From Candidatus Dadabacteria bacterium (GTDB lineage: Bacteria; Desulfobacterota_D; UBA1144; Nemesobacterales; UBA2774), in NCBI GenBank assembly GCA_020027805.1, contig JAHKKQ010000049.1, positions 1 to 13,742 of the forward strand: 13,742 nucleotides of DNA, given 5' to 3'. Positions 5,691 to 12,051 of the stretch are shown in pieces. The translations under genes and the position numbers were made by a program. How positions within the stretch are numbered: the first letter of the stretch is position 1; the number at the start of each line of letters is the position of its first letter. Under the pieces are notes generated by a model, which worked only from the letters and a program-made list of their open reading frames with translations, was not told where the DNA came from and did not search any database.

Positions 5691-6296
5691 CTAGATATAT
5701 CTTCTATCCCTTATTGCCTTACTTAAAGTTATCTCGTCGATATATTCGATATCTCCTCCCATCGGGATGCCGTGGGCTATCCTGCTCACGCCTATGCCCA
5801 TCGGCTTTACGAGCCGGGAGAGATAGAGCGCCGTGGCCTCTCCCTCGACGCTGGGGTTGGTCGCGAGGATAATCTCTTTCGTGCGGCCGCTCCCGAGTCT
5901 CCGTAACAGCTCCTTTATCCTGAGGTCTTCGGGCCCGACCCCTTCGATCGGAGATATGACCCCGTGCAGTATATGGTACACCCCCCTGAACTCCCGGCTC
6001 CTTTCTATTGCGAGCTGGTCGAGGGGGTCCTCCACGACGCAGATAATGGTATGGTCTCTCTCTTCATCCCTGCACAATCCGCATGGCGATTCAGTCGCGA
6101 AATTGAAGCACGTCTCGCATAACACGACCTTCGTCTTGGCGTCGGTGATGGCTTTCGACAGGTTCTCGGCACTCTCCCGGCTCGACCTGAAAATATGAAA
6201 CGCGAGCCTGGTCGCGTTCTTTTCGCCTATTCCCGGGAGTTTGGATAGCTCGTTTATGAGCCTGGCAATAGATTCCGGTATGCCTTTCTGGAGCAT
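5691..6296 (-). CDS. recR: Recombination mediator RecR
   Basis: Works with RecO (and RecF) to load RecA onto SSB-coated single-stranded DNA at gaps; known structures show a ring-shaped tetramer that encloses DNA. The 201-residue length is standard. Visible parts in order are a helix-hairpin-helix with K-L-P-G-I-G-E-K (19-26), a C4 zinc finger (Cys60, Cys63, Cys72, Cys75), a TOPRIM domain beginning V-V-E-D-P-L-D (87-93), and the conserved end G-I-P-M-G-G-D-I-E-Y-I-D (177-188). Its start lies 3 nt after the ybaB stop with only a weak Shine-Dalgarno, suggesting translational coupling. It is the last gene of the dnaX-ybaB-recR unit. Confidence 0.97.
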   Translation of the reverse strand: MLQKGIPESIARLINELSKLPGIGEKNATRLAFHIFRSSRESAENLSKAITDAKTKVVLCETCFNFATESPCGLCRDEERDHTIICVVEDPLDQLAIERSREFRGVYHILHGVISPIEGVGPEDLRIKELLRRLGSGRTKEIILATNPSVEGEATALYLSRLVKPMGIGVSRIAHGIPMGGDIEYIDEITLSKAIRDRRYI

Positions 6297-6299
6297 AAG

Positions 6300-6626
6300 T
6301 TAAATGAGTCCTGGAGGTAATCCCAGACCCCCCGCCAGTTTAGCAACCTCGTCCTTCATCAAGTCCTGTCCCCGGCCGAGGGCCTCGTTTACCGCGGCGG
6401 TTATAAGGTCCTGGAGCATCTCTATATCGTCGTCCTTGACTATTTCGGGCTCGATTTTGATGGAAACGACCTCGCCTTTCGCCTTTACGACGACGGTCAC
6501 CATCCCTCCGCCCGCCGTTGCATCGACGGTCTTTTCGCCCGCCTCCGCCTGGAGCTTCTCCATCTGTTCTTTCATCTTGTTTGCCTGTTTAAGAAGGTTT
6601 TTAATGTTTCCGCCCCCGAATTTCAT
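6300..6626 (-). CDS. ybaB: YbaB/EbfC family nucleoid-associated protein
   Basis: 108 residues, the usual size. It has the family pattern: an N-terminal helix rich in K, Q and E (N-L-L-K-Q-A-N-K-M-K-E-Q-M-E-K-L-Q), the central strands with G-G-G-M-V-T-V-V-V-K-A-K-G-E-V, and the D-L-I-T-A-A-V-N-E-A-L segment. Family members bind DNA as dimers and help organise the nucleoid. The gene is commonly found between dnaX and recR, as here, although no direct role in either pathway is settled. AAGGAG lies inside the 3' end of dnaX, 7 nt before the ATG. Only 4 nt separate it from dnaX. Confidence 0.95.
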   Translation of the reverse strand: MKFGGGNIKNLLKQANKMKEQMEKLQAEAGEKTVDATAGGGMVTVVVKAKGEVVSIKIEPEIVKDDDIEMLQDLITAAVNEALGRGQDLMKDEVAKLAGGLGLPPGLI

Positions 6627-6630
6627 CTCA

Positions 6631-8286
6631 TTACTCCTTTTGTTTGGGTTTTACGCTCACGACTCTTCCCCCGAAAATTTCTATCGCTTCCTTAAGCGCA
6701 GGGTCGTTCTGGATTTTCTTTTTATTTTCACTCTTATCGTTTTTACCTCCCCCGGGTTCATTCGCCTCCGCCCGGGTGTCATCCGCGATTTCTATGCCCA
6801 TGTCCCGGGAATAGCACTCTTTCAAATACCCCCTGAGCTCCGCCTGGGTTTCGCTTTTCCTGAAATGCGAGGTGTGGAGGTGATTGCTGAATATGATACT
6901 GAATGAGTCTCCCTCGACCGAGATGTTCTTTGCCTGCTCGAGCCTGGTGCCCATGATGGCGTTCCTCGATTTAATGAACTTTAGCACCGAGCCGAGGTCC
7001 CCCGGTTCGGGCTTCGGTTTATTCACGGGCGCCTCCACCCCGCTCGCAGGGGGTGTTTTAACCGGCTTCTCATCCGCCGCGGCCTGTCTTTTCTGATAAT
7101 CCACGCGGGGCTCGTCAAGGCGCGCTCTCGGTTCTTCTCCCGTTTTTATCGAGCCGGAAAGGGATTCGAGCCTCTTTATTATGCTTTCTATCGGAACCGT
7201 CCTTTCGAGTGTAGACAGCTTTATAAGGATGAATTCGAGCGCCATCTGCGGGTAAAACGACCTGTGTATGCTTTCCGCCCCTTCGAGCATTAGGTTGAAA
7301 AGGGATTCCAGCGTCTCTACACTCTCGCCCGACGTTATTCCCGCGATCTCGTCCTTATCTTCATCGGAGAGCTCGGTGACTGTTTCCTTTCCGCATGTCT
7401 TCAGGAGAAGGGCGTATCTAAATGTCCTCAGCAGGTCCTCGGCGAAGCGCTTGGGATTTATTCCCTTTTCGGTTGCCCTGTTCAGCGTTTCGATGCAGTC
7501 TTTAGGGTTCTTATCGAGTATGCCCGCCACTGCGGATCTGAGGAGCGTCCGGTCGAGTACGCCGAGGATCCTTATCGCGTCGTCATGAGCGATCTCGCTC
7601 CCGAACGTCGCGAGGAGCTGGTCCATGAGGCTTAGCGCGTCCCTCATACTGCCGTCCGCCTCCTGGGCAACGGTATAGAGGGTTTCCTCAGCCACCCTTA
7701 TCTTCTCCTTCCCGGTTATCGAAGCGAGGCTTTCCTTTATCTTCTCGACAGGCACCTTCTTGAATTCATACCTCTGACACCTGGAGAGTATCGTCACCGG
7801 GATCTTGTGCGCCTCCGTCGTCGCCAGTATGAATAGAACGTGGGGAGGGGGCTCCTCGAGGGTTTTGAGCAGGGCATTGAAGGCGGACTGGGAGAGCATG
7901 TGCGCTTCGTCTATTATGTAGATCTTGTATTTCCCGGACGCCGGCAGGTATTTAACGTTCTCTATGATCTCTCTTACGTCGTTTACCCCTGTATGAGACG
8001 CGGCGTCGATTTCGATGACGTCAAGTGATTTACCCTCGGCTATTTCCTTACAGAATACGCATTCGGAGCAGGGTTCGGGGGTGGGTCCGCTCCGGCAGTT
8101 AAGCGCCTTGGCCAGGATCCTGGCGGTCGAGGTCTTACCGACCCCTCTCGGTCCCGAAAATATAAAGGCGTGGGCTGTCTTCCCCGTGGAGACCGCGTTC
8201 TTCAGGCTCAGGGTCACGAATTCCTGGCTTACGATATCCTCGAAAGTCTGTGGTCTCCATTTTCTCGCGAGTACAAGGTAGGACAT
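6631..8286 (-). CDS. dnaX: DNA polymerase III subunit tau (DnaX)
   Basis: The clamp-loader ATPase that opens the sliding clamp and links polymerase cores at the replication fork, 551 residues. The AAA+ part shows Walker A G-P-R-G-V-G-K-T (45-52), a zinc module (Cys64, Cys73, Cys76, Cys79), Walker B with D-E-A-H (126-129) and the S-R-C sensor/arginine-finger motif (168-170). A clamp-loader collar follows to about residue 365. After it comes a proline-, glutamate- and lysine-rich linker and a divergent C-terminal domain. I see no convincing programmed-frameshift signal for a gamma form. It starts 14 nt after the SRP RNA on the same strand, with a modest AAGGTG Shine-Dalgarno, and heads the dnaX-ybaB-recR unit. 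Confidence 0.97.
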   Translation of the reverse strand: MSYLVLARKWRPQTFEDIVSQEFVTLSLKNAVSTGKTAHAFIFSGPRGVGKTSTARILAKALNCRSGPTPEPCSECVFCKEIAEGKSLDVIEIDAASHTGVNDVREIIENVKYLPASGKYKIYIIDEAHMLSQSAFNALLKTLEEPPPHVLFILATTEAHKIPVTILSRCQRYEFKKVPVEKIKESLASITGKEKIRVAEETLYTVAQEADGSMRDALSLMDQLLATFGSEIAHDDAIRILGVLDRTLLRSAVAGILDKNPKDCIETLNRATEKGINPKRFAEDLLRTFRYALLLKTCGKETVTELSDEDKDEIAGITSGESVETLESLFNLMLEGAESIHRSFYPQMALEFILIKLSTLERTVPIESIIKRLESLSGSIKTGEEPRARLDEPRVDYQKRQAAADEKPVKTPPASGVEAPVNKPKPEPGDLGSVLKFIKSRNAIMGTRLEQAKNISVEGDSFSIIFSNHLHTSHFRKSETQAELRGYLKECYSRDMGIEIADDTRAEANEPGGGKNDKSENKKKIQNDPALKEAIEIFGGRVVSVKPKQKE

Positions 8287-8300
8287 CTGTCACCTTAGAA

Positions 8301-8406
8301 CCAGCTAGTCAGGGTTTCCGCAACGCTCAGGAGGGTTTGTTACCGTTGCTCCCTTCCGGGCCTGGCGGGGTTCACAATCTCCTGCCGTACGGGCCTGACT
8401 AACTGG
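8301..8406 (-). ncRNA. ffs: Signal recognition particle RNA, small (4.5S) type
   Basis: On the minus strand, 8364-8344 holds the conserved apical core: CAGGCCCGGAAGGG followed by AGCAACG, including the GGAA tetraloop and the asymmetric loop that bind Ffh. The ends close a long stem: CCAGTTAGTCAGG at the 5' end pairs with CCTGACTAGCTGG at the 3' end with one G-U pair. The length of about 106 nt and the lack of an Alu domain mark it as the short E. coli-like type. With Ffh it targets inner-membrane proteins to the translocon. Exact ends are estimated from the stem. Confidence 0.93.
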
Positions 8407-8410
8407 TAAA

Positions 8411-8455
8411 TTTATCGAAACTAATATTGCGTGAAGAGCTTTAGCCTATATTATA
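8411..8455 (-). promoter_or_regulatory. Probable promoter region of the SRP RNA/dnaX unit
   Basis: Two candidate -10 boxes read on the minus strand. GATAAA (8416-8411) would place the start within a few bases of the SRP RNA 5' end. TATAAT (8455-8450) would give a precursor about 35-40 nt longer. Neither has a clear -35 partner. The surroundings are AT-rich. Confidence 0.35.
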
Positions 8456-8543
8456 AAATACCCGAAAGTTAATAGCTATTGAATGAAATAATCACTCCGC
8501 CTGAGACGGTCACGGCGATTCTCCATCGTGTTCAACCCTGTAC

Positions 8544-8635
8544 TGGCGGAGAGGGTGGGATTTGAACCCACGAGGGGGCGTTAACCCCCTACACACTTTC
8601 CAGGCGTGCACCTTCGGCCGCTCGGTCACCTCTCC
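8544..8635 (-). tRNA. tRNA-Ser (anticodon GGA)
   Basis: A complete class II tRNA of 92 nt including an encoded CCA (8546-8544). The acceptor stem GGAGAGG pairs with CCTCTCC, the discriminator base is G, the anticodon stem CACGC/GTGTG encloses CTGGAAA with anticodon GGA (8601-8599), and GTGGG-TTCAAAT-CCCAC forms the T arm. The long variable arm (AGGGGG/CCCCCT) is typical of tRNA-Ser. It decodes UCC and UCU. It is on the same strand as the SRP RNA and dnaX, 137 nt upstream of the SRP RNA. Confidence 0.98.
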
Positions 8636-8685
8636 GGTTGTATAATGGAAATCAGCAAGATTTTAACATCTCGGAAAAATTCTTC

Positions 8686-8704
8686 AAAAGACGGAGGTAT
8701 CCGT
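8686..8704 (-). terminator. Weak terminator after the small lipoprotein gene
   Basis: Read on the minus strand, ACGGA-TACC-TCCGT forms a 5-bp hairpin (8704-8691) followed by CTTTTG. It lies about 50 nt after the lipoprotein stop codon and ahead of tRNA-Ser. Confidence 0.3.
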
Positions 8705-8712
8705 ATTTACCG

Positions 8713-8746
8713 GCGGGATGCTCCCGCAGGGTTACCCCTCCTGCGG
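8713..8746. repeat. Two overlapping, mutually exclusive inverted repeats
   Basis: GCGGGA-TGC-TCCCGC (8713-8727) is a perfect 6-bp hairpin with a 3-nt loop. CCGCAGG (8724-8730) and CCTGCGG (8740-8746) form a second perfect 7-bp hairpin that reuses 8724-8727, so only one can form at a time. The pair lies just after the lipoprotein stop codon. No T-run follows directly on either strand. Confidence 0.4.
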
Positions 8747-8750
8747 CCGG

Positions 8751-8954
8751 CTATTGATTGTCTTGTTCTTCCGGATACTGCAGGCCCTCGGAGTATGACT
8801 CGTCCGCTGCCTCAGGCTCAGTCGGCGCGTCGAGTGCCTGACCGGGGTCATCGACCGTCCCGGGCTCAACCCCTGCGCAAGCGGTGAGAATAGGCAGTGC
8901 AATTAGGGCCGCGATTCCGAAAATCCTTATTGTCTCCGATAGTCTCTTTTTCAT
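8751..8954 (-). CDS. Small lipoprotein of unknown function
   Basis: 67 residues. A basic start (M-K-K-R-L), a hydrophobic segment and the lipobox L-T-A-C with Cys26 mark it as a lipoprotein that would be processed by signal peptidase II. The mature part (about 42 residues) is acidic, proline-rich and low in complexity, with no recognisable domain, so it may be a disordered membrane-anchored peptide. A GGGAG lies about 11 nt before the ATG, slightly farther than usual here. It lies downstream of the cytochrome c gene on the same strand, beyond the 35-nt palindrome, and may be transcribed separately. Function unknown. Confidence 0.6.
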   Translation of the reverse strand: MKKRLSETIRIFGIAALIALPILTACAGVEPGTVDDPGQALDAPTEPEAADESYSEGLQYPEEQDNQ

Positions 8955-9046
8955 ATTCTTCGTATCTCCCTTAATATCGAGGTCCTACAGACGTAAATAT
9001 ATACCAAAATAACAGGACGTGAGAGGTATTGAGCGGGAGAACGTCC

Positions 9047-9081
9047 GATAGCGGGCTGATGCTCAGCATCAGCCCGCTATC
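9047..9081. terminator. Perfect 35-nt palindrome downstream of the cytochrome c gene
   Basis: GATAGCGGGCTGATGCT (9047-9063) and AGCATCAGCCCGCTATC (9065-9081) are exact reverse complements around a single C, giving up to 17 bp. It begins 8 nt after the cytochrome c stop codon, so it most likely ends or stabilises that mRNA. No T-run follows on the minus strand, so it is not a textbook intrinsic terminator. Confidence 0.6.
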
Positions 9082-9088
9082 TCATGAT

Positions 9089-9475
9089 TTATTTTGCCTT
9101 ATACTGGCACTTGCAGATATCCTGCCTTGTGTATGCGATCACGTTCCAAATGTCCTGCTCGGAAAGCGTGCCTCCCCAGGCGGCCATCATGGGCGAGAGC
9201 CCGACCGATGCCCCGCCTTCGCTGATTACCTTATAGAGGTGTTCGTCCGTGAGCGTCGATACGTATGCGGCATCGCTCAGGTTCCTCGGTTTGGGGTCGA
9301 GGGCCGCAGCCGCCACACCGTCCCCCTTACCCTCCGCCCCGTGGCATGCGGCGCAGGTAGTCTGGAACGTTTCCTTTCCCTTAGCCGCGTCCCCTTTCTC
9401 GGCCGCCGAAACGGACGACATCGAAAACACAGCGCAAATCACCAAAAAAAGCATCGAATATACAAATATTCTCAT
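9089..9475 (-). CDS. Small periplasmic cytochrome c (class I, single haem)
   Basis: 128 residues from the ATG at 9475, chosen because GGAGG sits 7 nt upstream; a longer reading from 9499 would place that Shine-Dalgarno inside the gene. Residues 1-24 are a signal peptide ending V-S-A. The mature protein has one haem-binding C-A-A-C-H motif (Cys41, Cys44, His45). Met97 is the probable axial ligand, in S-P-M-M-A-A-W, followed by the usual L-S-E-Q-D-I-W-N-V-I-A-Y-T-R ending of the cytochrome c fold. It should carry electrons in the periplasm; its redox partners are not in this window. The tail C-K-C-Q-Y-K-A-K contains two cysteines (121 and 123) beyond the normal end of the fold. Confidence 0.88.
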   Translation of the reverse strand: MRIFVYSMLFLVICAVFSMSSVSAAEKGDAAKGKETFQTTCAACHGAEGKGDGVAAAALDPKPRNLSDAAYVSTLTDEHLYKVISEGGASVGLSPMMAAWGGTLSEQDIWNVIAYTRQDICKCQYKAK

Positions 9476-9556
9476 CTCAGAACCTCCCGAATTCTGCATA
9501 CGAGATTAAAGACAATTTATTTTAACTGTAAAATACGGTTTGTATAGATGGCGCTA

Positions 9557-9585
9557 TTGCCTGAGTTATCGCTGAATGGGATAAT
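9557..9585 (+). promoter_or_regulatory. Promoter of the enoyl-CoA hydratase/NUDIX genes
   Basis: TTGCCT (9557-9562) and GATAAT (9580-9585) are separated by the ideal 17 nt. They sit in the divergent region between the cytochrome c gene and the hydratase gene, about 30 nt before the ATG at 9617. A weaker TAAAAT on the minus strand may serve the cytochrome c gene. Confidence 0.45.
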
Positions 9586-9616
9586 GATAACCGATACATA
9601 AACTAAGGAGGGGTCG

Positions 9617-10369
9617 ATGGAGTACGTCCAGTTGTCCGTAGACGACGGAATCGCCACGGTTGCGATTAACAGGCCTAAAGTAAACGCGATGAACGAGCAG
9701 GTCGTGTCGGAGCTGAGGGATGTTTTCCTGGAATTGGCTCGGGATACGGGGATTAAAGCCGTCATATTGACCGGGAAGGGAAGCTTCTTTTCGTTCGGGT
9801 TCGATATTCCCGGGTTCATGGATTATCCCAAGGACGCGTTTCATAGATTTATAATGAGCTTTTCCGATCTTGTCCAGCGTATTTTCGTATTCCCGAAACC
9901 CGTGATCGCTGCCTTGAACGGGCACACTGTCGCAGGCGGCTGCGTCCTTGCCATTGCGTGCGACAGGAGGGTTATGGTTACCGGGAAAGCAAAGATAGCG
10001 CTCAACGAGCTTACTCTCGGCGCTTCAGTATTTACGAGCATTGCGGAGATTCTTAAATACACAGTCGGTTCGAGGAAGGCTCAGCTACTCCTGTATACGG
10101 GGAAAATGAATTCTGCGGAAGAAGCATTAACCCTCGGCCTTGTTGACAAAGTTGTTTCTGAGGAAGATATCAATGATGCGGCTGTCAGCGCTGCGCGTGA
10201 GCTCGCAGGGTGGGATGTATTTGCGTTCGGGAGCGTTAAGAGGCTTCTCAGGAAAGACGCTCTGGATAGGATCGAAAATCATGAGAAGGATTCGGTCTCG
10301 GATTTCGTCGACATTTGGTACTCCGAAAATACATGGGAAAAGTTGAAAAAGATCGAAATCCGCGGCTAG
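9617..10369 (+). CDS. Enoyl-CoA hydratase/isomerase (crotonase) family protein
   Basis: 250 residues with AGGAGG (9606-9611) before the ATG. Crotonase-fold enzymes act on acyl-CoA thioesters in the cytosol. Visible marks are N-R-P-K-V-N-A-M (18-25), the first oxyanion segment F-S-F-G-F-D-I (58-64), the second oxyanion segment N-G-H-T-V-A-G-G-C (101-109), and N-E-L-T-L-G (130-135) with Glu131 aligning with one of the two catalytic glutamates of rat enoyl-CoA hydratase. The second glutamate appears replaced by Leu in A-Q-L-L-L-Y-T-G (155-162). That argues against simple hydratase chemistry and for an isomerase or another reaction. The usual C-A-G-x-D is changed to S-F-G-F-D. A NUDIX gene follows 38 nt later. 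Confidence 0.85.
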   Translation: MEYVQLSVDDGIATVAINRPKVNAMNEQVVSELRDVFLELARDTGIKAVILTGKGSFFSFGFDIPGFMDYPKDAFHRFIMSFSDLVQRIFVFPKPVIAALNGHTVAGGCVLAIACDRRVMVTGKAKIALNELTLGASVFTSIAEILKYTVGSRKAQLLLYTGKMNSAEEALTLGLVDKVVSEEDINDAAVSAARELAGWDVFAFGSVKRLLRKDALDRIENHEKDSVSDFVDIWYSENTWEKLKKIEIRG

Positions 10370-10407
10370 GGTGCGTATAACCAACGAATCCTTATAACAA
10401 GAGAGCC

Positions 10408-10950
10408 ATGATCAAAAAGTGGAAAATAATAAGGTCCGAACCTCTGTCGTCGAACAGGGTTTTTTCAACCAGAAAGGATACGAGCGTCTCCCCTATAACC
10501 GGGGAGGAGCACGAGTTCTTCGTGATAGAGGCCCCTGACTGGGTAAACGTCGTCGCGGTTACGGACGGGGACGAAGTCCTTCTGATAAGGCAGTACAGGC
10601 ACGGTATCGAGTCCGAGACTATCGAGATTCCGGGCGGCTGTATCGATCCGGCTGAGACCCCGCTCGAAGCCGCCAAGCGGGAGCTCCTCGAAGAGACGGG
10701 TTACGTTTCGGACGACTGGTCCTGTATAGGGCAGGTCATCCCGAATCCCGCCATACAGAACAATACCTGCTACACCTTCCTCGCCGGAGGTGCGCGTAAG
10801 GAGAGAGAGCCCTGCTTCGATACGACCGAGTATATCGTTACATACAAAGCACAGGTCAGGGATATTCCGAAGCTGGTGTTGGAAAAGCGTATTACACATT
10901 CGCTAATCGTTTCGGCATTTTACTTGTTTTGTCTCCATGATCGTAAATAA
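10408..10950 (+). CDS. NUDIX hydrolase, ADP-ribose pyrophosphatase-like
   Basis: 180 residues. The NUDIX box is complete and canonical at 77-99 (G-x5-E-x7-R-E-x2-E-E-x-G), with Glu92, Glu95 and Glu96 as the likely metal-binding residues. The upstream R-Q-Y-R (61-64) and E-I-P-G-G (73-77) are typical of the ADP-ribose/nucleoside-diphosphate-sugar subgroup. Such enzymes cleave the pyrophosphate of ADP-ribose or sugar nucleotides in the cytosol; the substrate cannot be fixed from the sequence. It follows the crotonase gene at 38 nt on the same strand with no obvious Shine-Dalgarno. Transcription together is likely, but a shared pathway is not shown. Confidence 0.88.
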   Translation: MIKKWKIIRSEPLSSNRVFSTRKDTSVSPITGEEHEFFVIEAPDWVNVVAVTDGDEVLLIRQYRHGIESETIEIPGGCIDPAETPLEAAKRELLEETGYVSDDWSCIGQVIPNPAIQNNTCYTFLAGGARKEREPCFDTTEYIVTYKAQVRDIPKLVLEKRITHSLIVSAFYLFCLHDRK

Positions 10951-11101
10951 TTATGCCGCCTCGCGGTTCAAAGTTTTGAGGGTTTATTCTTAAGAATCAG
11001 GTTTAAGTGTTGTTTAGGGTCAGCTTTATATATTAATTTTTAACATTGAGTATTCGTTCCGGCGGGTGTATATTTATGTTGAGCATTTGAGGAGGCAGAA
11101 C

Positions 11102-11695
11102 ATGTCCCGCTCGTTATTCCTGAAGTTATACACAGCCGGAATGATAGTGCTATTTTCTGCCGGTTCGGCGTTCCCTCAGTCTGGCGCGCCGGCTGCCCCG
11201 GCGCCCGCTCCGGCTCCAGTGCCTGCAGACTTTCCATCTTATATCGTTACCCCGAGCGAGGATTTAAACCCATTCGATCTTTCCACAATGCAGAAGAGCA
11301 CGGAGACGAATTTCAGAGACGGTACCGGGACACTCGGCACAACCGTCGAGCGTCAGAGCAATATAGAAGTAAATGAAGCGCTCCAAAAGCAAAGACAGGA
11401 AAGGTTGAAAGCGGCTGAGGAAGCCAGGGCGAAGAATCTTACGGCGCCCGAAGATACAGAGGGCGAAGGCGCTCCGTCTGCGGAAGAGATCACCTCCGCC
11501 GGGCCGCCTCAGCTGGGCGACTCAGCCAGTGATCTGGATACGCCCGGTGTGAGGGGAGGGCTTTTCACCTGGACCGATGAACAGGGAGTGTTTCACGCGA
11601 CGAACGACATCGGACAAGTGCCGATCAAGTATCAGGTCGAGGCGCTCGAGAATTCAAACAACATCGAATTGAATAAAGGCACAAACGAAAATTAA
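11102..11695 (+). CDS. Exported DUF4124-like protein
   Basis: 197 residues from the ATG at 11102, 6 nt after GGAGG (11091-11095); a longer in-frame reading from 11066 lacks a suitable site. A signal peptide covers about 1-25. Next come an alanine-proline linker (29-41), a stretch of about 50 residues of unknown fold, and a charged helical segment (about 92-111, Q-K-Q-R-Q-E-R-L-K-A-A-E-E-A-R-A), possibly a short coiled coil. The C-terminal F-T-W-T-D-E-Q-G-V-F-H-A-T-N-D-I-G (155-171) resembles the N-terminal strand of the DUF4124 family (W-x-D-x-x-G-x-x-H-x-x-D). DUF4124 proteins are periplasmic or envelope-associated and mostly uncharacterised. No function can be assigned. It converges on a small lipoprotein gene with a 14-nt gap. 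Confidence 0.6.
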   Translation: MSRSLFLKLYTAGMIVLFSAGSAFPQSGAPAAPAPAPAPVPADFPSYIVTPSEDLNPFDLSTMQKSTETNFRDGTGTLGTTVERQSNIEVNEALQKQRQERLKAAEEARAKNLTAPEDTEGEGAPSAEEITSAGPPQLGDSASDLDTPGVRGGLFTWTDEQGVFHATNDIGQVPIKYQVEALENSNNIELNKGTNEN

Positions 11696-11709
11696 AAGCT
11701 GACCGCCCG

Positions 11710-11985
11710 CTATTTTTTGTTCCTGGCTTTGTTTTCCTTTTCCGTAAGCTCCGAGACTTTTTCTTCCAGGTTCTCAAGCTTGGAGGAAAGCCTTTTTATT
11801 TGCCCCTCGAGTATGTAGAGGGAGTCGTTGGTGCTCTCGGTCCGCTTAAGAAGCATTACGCCCAGGCCTAGGAGGGGGGCGACTATAAAGATAATCTGAA
11901 ACAGGTACCCGGGTCCGCTATCCGAGCAGCCGCTCAGAAATAACCCCGGATATATTATTGCGGATAAAATCAGTGCGTTTCTCAT
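11710..11985 (-). CDS. Small lipoprotein or membrane protein with C-terminal coiled coil
   Basis: 91 residues with a strong GGAGG 8 nt before the ATG. It has a hydrophobic start with the lipobox L-S-G-C (Cys20), a second hydrophobic helix (about 27-46), then a charged heptad-like segment (about 56-87, with L-E-G-Q-I-K-R-L, L-E-N-L-E-E-K-V and L-T-E-K-E-N) that should form a coiled coil. If the lipobox is used, the remaining helix could cross the inner membrane and place the coiled coil in the cytoplasm. If not, this is a two-helix membrane protein. The combination resembles small phage-shock or cell-envelope accessory proteins only in layout, and no family is recognised. It lies downstream of trmB on the same strand, 66 nt away. 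Confidence 0.6.
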   Translation of the reverse strand: MRNALILSAIIYPGLFLSGCSDSGPGYLFQIIFIVAPLLGLGVMLLKRTESTNDSLYILEGQIKRLSSKLENLEEKVSELTEKENKARNKK

Positions 11986-12051
11986 TTTTCAATCCTCCTT
12001 CTGATTTGATTCACACATATTTTACCTGAGTTATCCGTCCGATAGCTTGCC

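Noticed and set aside
6711..6760. A-rich segment of dnaX as a programmed frameshift site for a gamma subunit
   Set aside because: The coding strand has AAT-AAA-AAG and GGT-AAA-AAC but not the A-AAA-AAG heptamer. It lies near residue 515 of 551, too late to give a useful gamma form, and no stimulatory hairpin is evident.
6304..6906. Plus-strand ORF of 200 codons over ybaB and the dnaX 3' end
   Set aside because: It is antisense to two clear genes, Ser/Pro/Phe-rich, and typical of a codon-bias shadow.
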